Assembly (NCBI GenBank): GCA_963734575.1
Contig: CAVTHT010000004.1
Location: 434,001-498,000 of the forward strand
Source: CAIWHR01 sp963734575
GTDB taxonomy: Bacteria > Pseudomonadota > Gammaproteobacteria > Burkholderiales > Casimicrobiaceae
Direction: 5' to 3'
DNA: 64,000 nt
Part shown: positions 46,497 to 55,394 of the stretch, piece by piece
How the letters are laid out: the number at the start of each line of letters is the position of its first letter
Numbering within the stretch: the first letter of the stretch is position 1
The notes under the pieces: model-generated
The model's input: the letters and a program-made list of their open reading frames with translations, nothing else
What the model was told of the DNA's origin: nothing
Database searches by the model: none
Made by a program: the position numbers and the translations under genes

Positions 46497-47555
46497 TCAT
46501 CGCTGACGCAGCGCGCGCAGCGATGACGACGATTCGAATGGGCGCGTGACGGCCGGTGGCATGCGCTGCGCGATCAGCGCGGCCAGCTGCTCGACCGAGC
46601 GCGCGTCGGGGCGGAAGGCGAGGGTGATGACCGGGACCTGCGACTCCGCGATCTGCATCCGCTCGGCGGCCGAGGGCGTGACGAGAAGCACGTCGCTCGA
46701 CTGCAGCAGCTTGCGCACCGAGGCGCGCGCGCGGACGAGGCAGCCATCGACCCGCAGCCCGGGGTTGTATCCGTCCACCATCCCGGTCAGCGCCAGCAAC
46801 GTCTGCTTGAGGTCGCACACGATGCCGACGCGCGTGCCTGCGCGCAGCCGTGCGACGCTCAACAGACTGTCGGGGTCGATCGGGAAGTGCATGCCGAAGA
46901 TCTGCGCGCGGCCGCCTTCGCCCGTTTGCCGCCCCAGCGCGGCCTCGACCGCCGCAAGGTGCGTGATGTTCACGGCGAGGATGCTGAATTCGTCCAGGAA
47001 TCGCTGCGGCTCGCGAAGGACCGCGTCGATCAGCAACGGTTCGATCGGATGCGCGATTGCAAGTTGCAGGTCACGGCTCAGCGTCGTTGCGTCACGGCGA
47101 TTGCATTCGATGAAACCGATCCTGGGACCGGCATGGCCATACGCCTGCGCGACGACATCGTCGACGAACTTGCGAAACTGCAGCTGGTCGAGACCGGAGA
47201 GCTTCGCTTCCTGAACCGCCAGCGTGAGCAGCCCGGTAATGCCATCGAGCGCGCCGTCCAGCGAGACGCGCAGGGGACGCTTGCTGATGAAGGTGCCGAA
47301 CCCCGCACGCGTGAGCAGGTAGCCGCGCTGCGCCAGCGAGCGGTAGGCCTTGCTCACCGTGTTCTTGTTCGCGCCGAGCTCCGCGGCAAGCGCTTCGCAG
47401 GTGGGAATCCTCTGGCCCGGCGCATATTCCTTGCGTGCGATGCGCAACAGGATGGCCCGCTCGATCTGCGACCAGGACACCGGAGGCTTGGCGGCGACCT
47501 CCGGGGCGCGTGTCCGTGCCGTCCCTCGTTCGCTGCCGACCTTGCTTCGCGTCAT
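46497..47555 (-). CDS. GntR-family transcriptional regulator
   Basis: 352 aa. Winged helix-turn-helix at about 28-95: RIARKEYAPGQRIPTCEALAAELGANKNTVSKAYRSLAQRGYL, the standard GntR pattern. The C-terminal part (about 110-350) reads like a periplasmic-binding-type sensor (RIGFIECNRRDATTLSRDLQ; GTRVGIVCDLKQTLLALTGM; SSDVLLVTPSAAERMQI) rather than FCD or UTRA. It lies between the catabolic genes and the transporter genes, same strand. A perfect inverted repeat overlaps its own promoter just upstream, so it is probably autoregulated. Confidence 0.9.
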   Translation of the reverse strand: MTRSKVGSERGTARTRAPEVAAKPPVSWSQIERAILLRIARKEYAPGQRIPTCEALAAELGANKNTVSKAYRSLAQRGYLLTRAGFGTFISKRPLRVSLDGALDGITGLLTLAVQEAKLSGLDQLQFRKFVDDVVAQAYGHAGPRIGFIECNRRDATTLSRDLQLAIAHPIEPLLIDAVLREPQRFLDEFSILAVNITHLAAVEAALGRQTGEGGRAQIFGMHFPIDPDSLLSVARLRAGTRVGIVCDLKQTLLALTGMVDGYNPGLRVDGCLVRARASVRKLLQSSDVLLVTPSAAERMQIAESQVPVITLAFRPDARSVEQLAALIAQRMPPAVTRPFESSSSLRALRQR

Positions 47556-47561
47556 GGCGCC

Positions 47562-47590
47562 ATCCTAACTCTTAGGACGACTGCTGACAA
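47562..47590 (-). promoter_or_regulatory. Promoter with overlapping inverted-repeat operator before the GntR gene
   Basis: Reverse strand: TTGTCA (47590-47585), 17 bp, TAGGAT (47567-47562). The perfect palindrome TCCTAA-CTC-TTAGGA (47563-47577) covers the -10 and half the spacer. The -10 ends 6 bp from the regulator ATG, so the transcript would be leaderless or nearly so. The same design recurs at 52573-52601. Confidence 0.75.
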
Positions 47591-47628
47591 TGAGCGGCGC
47601 TTGCGTGTGTGTCATCAGTTCGGCCGCT

Positions 47629-49216
47629 TCAAAAGCCAATCGCGCAGCCGTCCTGGCGCGGCTCGGAACCTGCGACCCAGACGCCGCCCGGCAGCGCACT
47701 GATGATCTGCGCGCCGCCCATGCCGCGATGCTCGCGCGCGACGATCTCGTGGCCCCAGTCGGCGAGTGTCGCGCAGGTCGCATCCGGTACGCCGGCTTCG
47801 ATGATGACCCGCCGCCCTTCCTCCCACCAGAAGCGCGGCGCATCGATGGCGCTTTGCACGTCCAGCCCGTAGTCGAGAAGGTTCACCAGAAGTTGCAGAT
47901 GTCCCTGCGGCTGCATGAAGCCGCCGCTGACGCCGAACACCGTGTGCAGGGCGTCGTCGCGCAGCACCATGCCCGGGATGATCGTATGGAACGGCCGCTT
48001 GCCGGGTTCGAGCCGGTTGGGGTGGCGCGGGTCGAGCGAGAATCCGGCGCCGCGATTCTGCATCGCGAAGCCCAGTCCTTCGGCGACGTGGCCGCTGCCG
48101 AAATCCTCGAACACGCTGTTGATGAAGGAAACGCCGTTGCCCGCGGCATCCGTTACGGCGAGATAGACGGTGTCGGAATGTCCCCATGCCTTCGACTGCG
48201 GAACCGACGCGCGCCACCCGCTCGGCACGTGCGCGCGGGCGAGCGACTTGCGCGACCGGCATGTCCGCGAAGCGCGGATCGGCGACATGCTGCTGCGTCT
48301 CGACCATCGCCTGCTTGGTCGCTTCGATCAGCAGGTGCCAGCATTCCGGTGAATCGCGGGGATAGCGTGTGAGGTCGATCTCCGCGATCGCCTTCAATGC
48401 CATCAACGCAGCGATTCCCTGGCCGTTGGGCGGACACTCGAGCACGCGATGGCCGCGGTAGTCCATGCCGATCGGCTCCTGCCATTCCGCGCGATAGCCG
48501 GCAAGGTCGTCGCGATCGAGCAGCCCGCCACTGCGTTGCACGTACGCGATGAGGCGCTCGGCGATTTCTCCGGCATAGAACGCGTCACGCCCGCCATCGG
48601 CCAATAGCCGCAGCGTGCGCGCGAGGTCGGGCTGCACGAGTACGTCACCCGCCTGCGGCGCACGCCCGTCGATCAGCAGCGTGCGTGCGGCTTCCGGATC
48701 GGCGCGCAGGCGTGCTTCGCCAAGGCGCCAGCTCACCGCGTCGCCGGGCGCGACGGGAAACCCGCCTTCGGCATATTCGATCGCCGGCTGCAGCACCTCC
48801 TTGAGCGAGAATCGGCCGTGTGCGGCCAGCATCTGCGACCAGCCATCGATACAGCCGGGCACCGTCCAGGCGAGCGGGCTATGCGGCGGCACGATGTCCA
48901 GCCCCCGTGCACGGTAACCGTCGAGCGTTGCGGCGCGCGGCGCCGGTCCGCTCGCGTTCAAGGCCCGCACGCGGCGGTCGTGGGCACTGTAGATCAATGC
49001 GAATGCGTCGCCGCCGACACCCGTCTGATACGGCTCCACCACGCCGAGCACGGCGGCTGCCGCGACCGCAGCATCGGCGGCGTTCCCGCCGTCGAGCAAC
49101 ATCCGCATGCCCGCCAGGCTGGCGAGCGGATGCGCCGACGCCACCATCCCGCGGCGCCCGAACACCGGCGAGCGCCGCGAATTGAACACGGTGGTGTTGT
49201 AGCTCTGCGCGTTCAT
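47629..49216 (-). CDS. Gamma-glutamyltransferase-family protein, one apparent frameshift
   Basis: Ntn-hydrolase of the GGT family. The N-terminal large subunit part has GMVASAHPLASLAGMRML, LDGGNAADAAVAAAAVLGVVEP and GVGGDAFALIY; the small-subunit part begins at the likely nucleophile Thr in HSDTVYLAVTDAAGN and continues SFINSVFEDFGSGH and SGGFMQPQGHLQLLVN. No signal peptide is evident, unlike periplasmic GGT. An extra base near 48249 (minus-strand GCGCAAG for GCGCAG) breaks VAQ from SLARAHVP. With correction about 529 aa, normal for the family. Probably hydrolyses a gamma-glutamyl or cephalosporin-like amide; substrate unknown. Confidence 0.87.
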
Positions 49217-49254
49217 TACCCGCGATCCGTTGGCATCGACCTGTCGCGTTCCGC

Positions 49255-50405
49255 TTACCGGGCGACGGGCAACGGCTTCGGTCCGACCGCGTAGCGCTCG
49301 AGGATCTCCAGATCCAGCTCGATGCCTAGGCCTGGCTTGGTGGGCACGTCGACCCAGCCATTTTCGATCGGCATCCGCTCCCGCGTCAGCAAGCGGTTGA
49401 TCGGGGTCTCCGCGACGCAGTATTCCTGAAAGTGCGCCGTTTTGAGCACCGCGTTGAGGTGCAGCGAAGCCGCCTTGATGACGCCGCTCTTCCACGCATG
49501 GGGAACCACCGCAATCCCCCGCATTTCGGCGTCGCGCGCAATCCGCAGGGCCTCGGATAGCCCGCCGCAGCGCGTGACATCGGGCTGGATCACGTCGACG
49601 TGTCCGCGCTCGATGAGTTCGCGGAAGCCCCATCGCGTCGCTTCCTCTTCCCCTGCTGCCACGCGCAGCTCGACGGCATCGGCGAGTTCCGCGTAGGCCT
49701 CGAATTCATCCGGCTCGAACGGCTCTTCCAGCCAGTAGATGCCGAGGTCCTCGAACTGGCGCGCGACCCGGATCGCGCGCTTGGCATCGGCACCATAGCC
49801 GAATCCGGCGTCGATGAGGATCTCGACGCCATCGCCCGCCTTGCGCTTGGCGGCACGCGCCAGGCGCACGTCGTGGGCCTCGTCCTTGCCGATCGGGCCC
49901 CAGCCGAATTTGATGGCATTGAAGCCCATGCGCGACGAGGCGCTCGACGCTGGCTTCCACGTCGCGCTCGGTGTCGGGCATCAACAGCGACGCATAAGGC
50001 CGCACCCGGTCACGCTGCTTCGTGCCGAGCAACTCGCACACCGGCTTGCCGAGCTTCTTGCCCTTGATGTCCCACAGTGCGATATCGACCCCGCTGATGG
50101 CATGCATCGCCACGCCGCGCCGGCCGTAATAGACGGAGCCCATGTACATGCGGCGCCACAGGCTTTCGATGTCCAGCGGGTCCTGGCCGATCAGCACGTG
50201 GCGCAGCCCGGTGGCGATGTAATGCGAATTCGGGGCTTCGTACACCGCCTTCACGACTTCCGGCGCGGAGTCCACTTCGCCGATGCCGGTAATGCCCTCG
50301 TCGGTGTGGATGCGCACGATGAGATCGTCCTGGCTGCCGTCGGCGATGGCGCCGTCCACGACGGGCTGCCGCAAGATGATGGCTTCGACTTCGGTAATCT
50401 TCACG
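49255..50405 (-). CDS. Mandelate racemase/muconate lactonizing enzyme-family protein, one apparent frameshift
   Basis: Enolase-superfamily enzyme abstracting the alpha proton of a carboxylate. N-terminal cap: VKITEVEAIILRQPV, ALWDIKGKKLGKPVCELLG. Barrel: AIKFGWGPIGKDEA with the Lys, LIDAGFGYGADA (first metal Asp), YWLEEPFEPDEF (Glu), VAAGEEEATRWGF (Glu), VDVIQPDVTRCGGLSEAL, and VVPHAWKSG (His base). A base inserted at about 49930 separates ERLVA from MGFNAIKFG. The GTG start at 50405 has AGGAG 9 bp upstream. Dehydratase or racemase acting on an acid-sugar-like or hydroxy-acid substrate is the likely role. Confidence 0.87.
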
Positions 50406-50444
50406 TACAGGTGCTCCTGGTCTGGTTGCTCGTTCGAAAGATCG

Positions 50445-51467
50445 TCAGCTGAAAAGGTCGGCGACGAGGTCGCCGGTGGCAACTGCCTGGTTGCCGACCC
50501 AGCTCTGCGGCGGAAAAGTCATCACGTAGCCGTCGGCCGGCATGGCGATCGCCTCCACCTCCTTGCCCATGATGTCGCGCGTGCGCGCGATCACCGTGCC
50601 GGCAGGAAGGAACCGCCCACACTCCACCTCGAAGCGGATGAAGCCCCCGTGCTCGGCGCGAAGGGTCGGCATCGTCGGATGCACGCCCGGCACGATGACG
50701 ATGTCGCGTTGTGGCTCGATCGTCCCTTCCACCATGCCAAGGTGGACGAGCACGTTGCGGATGCCACGCAGCGCCGCGGTGACCGTCGCGTCGTCCAGCA
50801 TCCGCGACTTGGTCATCTCGATCATCAGCGCCGGCTTGCCGGCATCGAGGCATGCGCCGGCCAGCGTCAGCGGGTTGGGTGCCGTGGTGACCATGGTCAC
50901 GCCGAACGCGCGCGCCATGTCCAGCGTCTTCTCCCATCCCGGCGTACCAAGCGCATCGCGCTTGCCGCCCCGGTACATGAAGGTAAACGGGATCCCCGGC
51001 TCGCCGACCGCGTGAAGGTCGATCGCGTGACTGGCCTGCTGCACGATCTCGGTCCACAGGAGATGGACGATGCGCTGCGTCATGCTGCCCTTGGCATCGC
51101 CCGGCCACAGCTTGTGGATGTCGCCCGCGAACGGCACGCCTTCGCGCGCCGCGTAGTGCGGGGCGATGCGGGTCGCGAACTGGTGCGCCATGAGATTGGC
51201 CAGCGGCACGGCAATGATGGCGCCGGCCAAGCCCGCGGGATCGAGCTCCGCGCGCAGGCGGCGCAGCATTTCGACGGAATAGATTGTCTCCTGTCCATGC
51301 GAGCCTGCGTGGAGATAGACGACCGGGCCATCCTCACGGCCGTTGATGACGACGATCGGCACTTGTACCTGCGTGACGCCGTCGGCGAGCTCGCCGACGG
51401 AAGCGTAGCCGCTGATGACGCTGTTGCTGGCCGCGACGACCGGCCCGACCTTCAGAGGGGCGCGCAT
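50445..51467 (-). CDS. M14-type deacylase, succinylglutamate desuccinylase/aspartoacylase family
   Basis: Zinc hydrolase of N-acyl amino acids or related amides. 340 aa. Zinc ligands are in LHAGSHGQETIYS (HxxE) and the later IDLHAVG (His). Substrate/catalytic region TKSRMLDD and a C-terminal beta domain (FIRFEVECGRFLPAGTVIARTRDIMG). The start at 51467 follows a GGGGC-rich stretch; no clear ribosome site. It lies between the dehydrogenase and enolase-like genes on the same strand. With the GGT-like gene it suggests removal of an acyl or glutamyl group from an imported compound. Confidence 0.87.
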   Translation of the reverse strand: MRAPLKVGPVVAASNSVISGYASVGELADGVTQVQVPIVVINGREDGPVVYLHAGSHGQETIYSVEMLRRLRAELDPAGLAGAIIAVPLANLMAHQFATRIAPHYAAREGVPFAGDIHKLWPGDAKGSMTQRIVHLLWTEIVQQASHAIDLHAVGEPGIPFTFMYRGGKRDALGTPGWEKTLDMARAFGVTMVTTAPNPLTLAGACLDAGKPALMIEMTKSRMLDDATVTAALRGIRNVLVHLGMVEGTIEPQRDIVIVPGVHPTMPTLRAEHGGFIRFEVECGRFLPAGTVIARTRDIMGKEVEAIAMPADGYVMTFPPQSWVGNQAVATGDLVADLFS

Positions 51468-51503
51468 GAGGGGCTCCGCAATGGCGCGGGTTCGATGGAG
51501 TGG

Positions 51504-52560
51504 CTACGCATCGGACGCGGCGCGCGCAAACGTTCTGGGCACGACATCGGGATTCACCGGCGACAGCGGCCGACCACCGTGCAGGATGCGCACGACCTCC
51601 TGCGCGGCCTGCACGGTGACCTGCTCGCGCGACTCTTCGGAATACCAGGCGGCATGCGGCGTCAGGATCACGTTGTCGAGCGCGAGCAGCGGATCATCCG
51701 GGCCGGGCGGCTCGGGATCCGTCACATCGAGTCCGGCGCCGGCGATGCGCCGTGCGCGCAACGCCGCCACGAGCGCCGGCTGATCGATGACGCCGCCGCG
51801 TGACGTGTTGACGAGAAAGGCGCCCGGCTTCATCAGCGCCAGCTCCCGTGCACCGATCAAGCGCGCGGTGGCATCGGTCAACGGCACGTGGATCGAGACA
51901 CAGTCGGCGCGCCGCAGCAGCTCATCGAGCCCGACGAAGGTCACGTGATCCGCGGCCACCACGTGCACGCGAACAGGCAAGGACCGTCAGCCCGAGGCCG
52001 TGCGCCTTCGCCGCGAGCACGCGCCCGATGTCGCCGAAGCCGACGATGCCGAGCACCTGACCGGCGAGCCGATGGCGTGGAACGGCCGAGCGATACGTCC
52101 ACTCGCCGCGACGCACGTCGCGGTCGAAGGCTAGCAGGCCGCGTGACCATGCGAGCAACAGGGCGAGGACGTGGTTGGACACCTCGTCCCAGTTCGCATC
52201 GCGAACGTTCGCCACCCAGATGCCGCGCTTCGTGGCTGCCGCGACGTCGATGTTGTCGACGCCCTTGCCGAAATGCACGACGCCGCGACAGCGCGGCCAG
52301 GCATCGAGAACGCGCGAGGTGATCGCGACATGCTGGTTGATCACTGCGTCCGCGTCGCGGCCGAGCGCCATCGCGTCGTCCTCGCCGCGGCATTCGCCGA
52401 TGACGAGCTCGATGCCGGCGTCGGCGAGCACCCGCGTGGCGTTGCCGATGTCGGTGTAGTGGTGATCGGTTACGATGGCTTTCACTGCGCGGCTTTCACT
52501 GCGGAATCGGCTTTCATGCAAACTGCTGGCGTTCGACAGCTTCACGATATGCAAAGCCAT
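51504..52560 (-). CDS. D-2-hydroxyacid dehydrogenase, one apparent frameshift
   Basis: NAD-dependent dehydrogenase of the D-isomer family. N-terminal part: VTDHHYTDIGNATRVLADAG, VVHFGKGVDNIDVAAATKRG. Rossmann loop LGIVGFGDIGRVLAAKA; catalytic Arg in LVNTSRGGVIDQ, Glu in DVTDPEPPG, His in ILTPHAAWYS. An extra base near 51980 shifts GLTVL out of frame with the following VVAADHVTF. ATG 52560 is the frame start (GAAGG 8 bp upstream), but the predicted promoter would leave only about 5 nt of leader, so GTG 52485 (VKAIVTDHHY, a common family N-terminus) is an alternative. First gene of the reverse-strand operon. Confidence 0.87.
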
Positions 52561-52572
52561 CGCTTGCCTTCA

Positions 52573-52601
52573 ATCCTAAGATTTAGGATGATATCTGTCA
52601 A
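52573..52601 (-). promoter_or_regulatory. Operon promoter with overlapping inverted-repeat operator
   Basis: Reverse strand: perfect TTGACA (52601-52596), 17 bp, TAGGAT (52578-52573). The palindrome TCCTAA-GAT-TTAGGA (52574-52588) overlaps the -10 and spacer exactly as at 47562-47590. It sits in the 91-bp gap between the divergent dehydrogenase and RraA-like genes, so it could control both directions. Confidence 0.78.
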
Positions 52602-52651
52602 CCGTCAACCGCCTGTCGCAAATCGCGATCGGGCGCCTCAAGGAGAACACC

Positions 52652-53324
52652 ATGCCGAAACGCGGCGACAACGATTTCCTCGAACAGCTCAAGACGCACC
52701 TTTATGCGGCCGTTCTCTCCGACGTCCTGGACGACGATCGGCCTGCGCAACCAGGCGATGGCGCCACGCATACGCCCGCTCGACGACGCGCTGGTGCTGG
52801 CCGGGTTTGCGCGCACCGGATTGTTCCGCGAGGTTTACCATGTGGCGCGCGACGAGAATCCGTACGAGCTCGAGATCCGGATCCTCGATGACCTTCACCC
52901 GGGCGACGTGGTCGCGTTCGGCTGCGGCGGCTCGGACCGCATCGCGCCGTGGGGTGAGTTGCTGACGACGGCGGCGCGCGCGCGTGGCGCGGCCGGGGCG
53001 GTGACGGATGGCTTCGTGCGCGATGTTCGTGGCATCCGTGGCGTCCAATTCCCCGTCTTCCACGGCGGCATCGCGCCGCTCGACTCCAAGGGCCGCGGCA
53101 AGGTGGCCGAGATCGACGTGCCGATCGAATGCGCCGGCGTGCGCATCGAATCCGGCGACCTCGTATTCGGCGACGTCGACGGCGTCGTCGTCGTGCCGCG
53201 CCGTGCCGAGGAAGAGGTGCTAGCCCGGGCGTTCGAGAAGGTCGCGAGCGAGAACAGGACGCGCGATGAACTGCTGCAAGGCGCCAAGCTGAAGGAAGTG
53301 TTCGACCGCTACGGCGTCCTGTGA
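52652..53324 (+). CDS. RraA-family protein, probable 4-hydroxy-4-methyl-2-oxoglutarate-type aldolase, one apparent frameshift
   Basis: RraA-fold proteins include aldolases that cleave 4-hydroxy-2-oxo acids and decarboxylate oxaloacetate, as well as the RNase E inhibitor. The catabolic setting favours aldolase. Visible: FLEQLKTHLYAAVLSDVLDD, MAPRIRPLDDALVLAGFARTG, FGCGGSDRIAPWGELLTTAARARGAAG, VTDGFVRDVRGI (Arg-Asp of the active site), FPVFHGGIAP, VFGDVDGVVVVPRRA. An inserted G near 52737 separates DVLDD from IGLRNQ. AAGGAGAACACC lies just before the ATG. Divergent from the dehydrogenase across the shared operator; EthD follows. Confidence 0.87.
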
Positions 53325-53364
53325 ATATGGGCGCCCGATTTCAATCCACGATCGCAGGACAACG

Positions 53365-53736
53365 ATGATCAAACGCGTCACCATCATGACACGCAAGCCG
53401 GGGATGAGCCGGGCGGCGTTCGCCGAATACTGGACGAAGGTCCACGGGCCGCTGCTCGCATCGCATCCTGCGGTCAAGCGATTCACGATCAACGTCACCC
53501 GGGAATGGCTGCGGTTCTCGGTGCGCAACGAGGATCCGGCGGACCCGTTGCGATCGACGATCGTCACGCAGACGCCGGATGGCATCGTCGAGCTGTGGTT
53601 CGAGGACCGCGAGTCGATGGAGGCGATGTACAAGTCGGATTTCTCCCGCCAGCTGGTGGCGGACGCCGAACATTTCGTGGGCGCGATCGTGACGTTCATC
53701 ATGGACGAGCACGAAATCAAGACGACGCCAGTGTGA
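53365..53736 (+). CDS. EthD-domain protein
   Basis: Dimeric alpha/beta-barrel protein of 123 residues. KRVTIMTRKPGMSRAAFAEYWTKVHGPLLASHPAVKRF is the EthD signature (read in two parts: residues 3-22 and 23-40), and WFEDRESMEAMYKSDF continues the fold. EthD proteins are found in degradation pathways but seldom have a defined reaction. It follows the RraA-like gene by 40 bp and is probably cotranscribed. Confidence 0.87.
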   Translation: MIKRVTIMTRKPGMSRAAFAEYWTKVHGPLLASHPAVKRFTINVTREWLRFSVRNEDPADPLRSTIVTQTPDGIVELWFEDRESMEAMYKSDFSRQLVADAEHFVGAIVTFIMDEHEIKTTPV

Positions 53737-54376
53737 CGATTAGGGGCGACGGTTAGGCAGACTCGCGACCTCTAGCACGATGCTCGCCGGCGGGCGGCGC
53801 TCTAGCGACGCCGCCACCTATCCGTCGATATGACCGGGGCGGTTTGCGTGATGTCTTACACGGGCGCCTCAATCGCGGCGGGGTCTCGTGCGTGGATTCG
53901 AGGAAAACAGGCGAACTGAGGGCGCGCAGACGGGTTGCCGCGGTTGCTTCTAAGCCACTACATACGTGACCGGCCTGTGGGTTCGAATCCCATCATCGGC
54001 GCCCATAGCGGAAGGGTGGGTTGGCCGGAGGATGGTCGGGGGCACACTAGACGAAGCTCCTGCAGCCCTTGTGCGGCGGGTACTTTGGCAGACGCCCTCT
54101 CCGCCATTCGCCGCTACCTCGCTGTTCAGGCGATCATGCCGTTGATTTTCGTGGACTTCTGCTTCTCTTGCTACAAGAGAGTGCTACGGGAAACAACGAC
54201 GCGCGTATGCCCGCGAATATCCCTTTCTTGACGAGACTTTCGACAGTTGTCGATGCGTATCTGCAGGGCCACTTGCAGAAGAAAGCCGCGCCAAGCCTCC
54301 GCACGGGTCGCCCGGCAACCAGCCGTGCGCGCTTACATGAGGGCGCCTTTGCACGGCACTCCCGCGCCTTGGCAGC
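53737..54376 (+). other. Gene-free interval of about 640 bp with a tRNA-like fragment
   Basis: No convincing open frame. A strong GC hairpin without T-run (GGCGGCG/CGCCGCC) lies near 53795-53818. At 53977-54002 there is a T-arm-like GTGGG-TTCGAAT-CCCAT followed by an acceptor-like CATCGGCGCCCA, but no matching anticodon arm or 5' acceptor can be placed upstream. Confidence 0.5.
53977..54002 (+). other. Fragment resembling the 3' end of a tRNA
   Basis: GTGGGTTCGAATCCCAT has the invariant TTC-A-T pattern of a T-loop with a 5-bp stem. No complete cloverleaf was found on inspection. It may be a decayed tRNA or an old integration junction. Confidence 0.4.
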
Positions 54377-55174
54377 CTAGAGCGTGCCAAGTCCTCGGGC
54401 GCGAACCGGGGTCATCAGCATTCCAACGAGCGTCTGCCACCGGTTGTCCTGCAACTTGCGAAGTCCGAAGTTCTGGCGCCGCCCCGAATCCGGCCGACGA
54501 TAGGTTCCGAACATCCAGTCCCAGATCGAAAGGATCGCGCCGTAGTTGGAATTGGTCTCGGGCAAATCGGGTGAGTGGTGGATCCGGTGCATCTCAGGCG
54601 TCACCAGCAGCCATGAGAACCACCGTTCGACCCAATTTGGGTATGCGACGTTCGCGTGCAGCAGCAGATTGGCGGGATTGACGAACACTGCCCGCGCGCC
54701 CTCAACCCAGAGCGGAATTCCTAGCGTCAGCAACAAGAACGTCTTCAGCACCATCTGAATCGTGACTTCGACCGGATGAAAACGCATCCCCGTCGTCGCA
54801 TCAAGCTGGGTATCGGAGTGATGTACGGCGTGGATCAGCCACAGCCACCGCACCCGATGGGTCAACCGATGGAATCCATAGTCGAAGAGATCCAGGAGAA
54901 GGAACCCGACCGCGAATTCCGCAAAAACGGGTAGCGCGAGCCGCGTGATTGCGCCATTGCTTTCGGTCAGTCGATACGGGACATCGAGGATCCATGCCAG
55001 CACCAGCGCATCGGCCACGATCACGATGAGCGCGAACAGGCCGACGTTGCGAGCGATGTGCCGCCAACGGCCGATTGGGGCTGATCTCCCTTCGAGGATG
55101 ACCAGAAACGCGAACGTACCGGCAAACCCGCTGAAATACGCGAGGGTCAGGAGGTGGAGGCCCTGCGCAGTCAC
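54377..55174 (-). CDS. Fatty acid hydroxylase/sterol desaturase-family membrane protein
   Basis: Di-iron membrane oxygenase family. The eight-His signature is visible as HRLTH, HAVHHSD and HRIHHSPD, with an added FHPVEV His. Four or more helices surround them (LLTLAYFSGFAGTFAFLVI; LFALIVIVADALVLAWIL; FAVGFLLLDLFDYGF; MVLKTFLLLTLGIPLWV). The open frame extends to an ATG at 55264, but that would overlap the next gene; the GTG at 55174 starts just before helix 1 and gives 265 aa. Substrate is a lipid or sterol-like molecule; not determinable. Lies directly downstream of the small IPTL-CTERM gene. Confidence 0.87.
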   Translation of the reverse strand: MTAQGLHLLTLAYFSGFAGTFAFLVILEGRSAPIGRWRHIARNVGLFALIVIVADALVLAWILDVPYRLTESNGAITRLALPVFAEFAVGFLLLDLFDYGFHRLTHRVRWLWLIHAVHHSDTQLDATTGMRFHPVEVTIQMVLKTFLLLTLGIPLWVEGARAVFVNPANLLLHANVAYPNWVERWFSWLLVTPEMHRIHHSPDLPETNSNYGAILSIWDWMFGTYRRPDSGRRQNFGLRKLQDNRWQTLVGMLMTPVRARGLGTL

Positions 55175-55220
55175 AGCACGGCTGAAGGCCCGCGGCGGCG
55201 TCGCGAAAAGGTCTGCCCGA

Positions 55221-55394
55221 TCACTTCTTGCGCCGACGCACAGCGATTGCCCCGGCGATGGCAACGACGAGCGCCATTCCGATCAGCCCCACGTCGTCCA
55301 GAGTCGGAACTTGTACGAACACCACGGAATTGGCCTGGGCCTGGCTCTGCGTAGAGATAAACGTGAAAAAGATGGCCGCGACGATCCTGTTCAT
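55221..55394 (-). CDS. 57-residue protein: signal peptide plus IPTL-CTERM-like sorting tail
   Basis: Signal peptide RIVAAIFFTFISTQSQAQA is followed after a short exposed stretch by VPTLDDVGLIGMALVVAIAG and a basic end (RRRKK). This three-part tail (short motif, helix, basic cluster) matches the IPTL-CTERM/PEP-CTERM type handled by exosortases. The Trp usually found in IPTLxxWG is a Val here. AGGAGAG 6 bp before the ATG supports real expression. A mature region of only about ten residues is left between the two signals. No exosortase gene is in the window. Confidence 0.7.
   Translation of the reverse strand: MNRIVAAIFFTFISTQSQAQANSVVFVQVPTLDDVGLIGMALVVAIAGAIAVRRRKK

Noticed and set aside
53863..54003. 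GGGCGCC and GGCGCCC as the acceptor stem of an unusual long tRNA
   Set aside because: The stem is not adjacent to the T-arm and no D-arm or anticodon arm fits between.
54164..54181. TCTCTTG-CTA-CAAGAGA hairpin
   Set aside because: Short, without T-tract or neighbouring gene; expected by chance in a window of this size.
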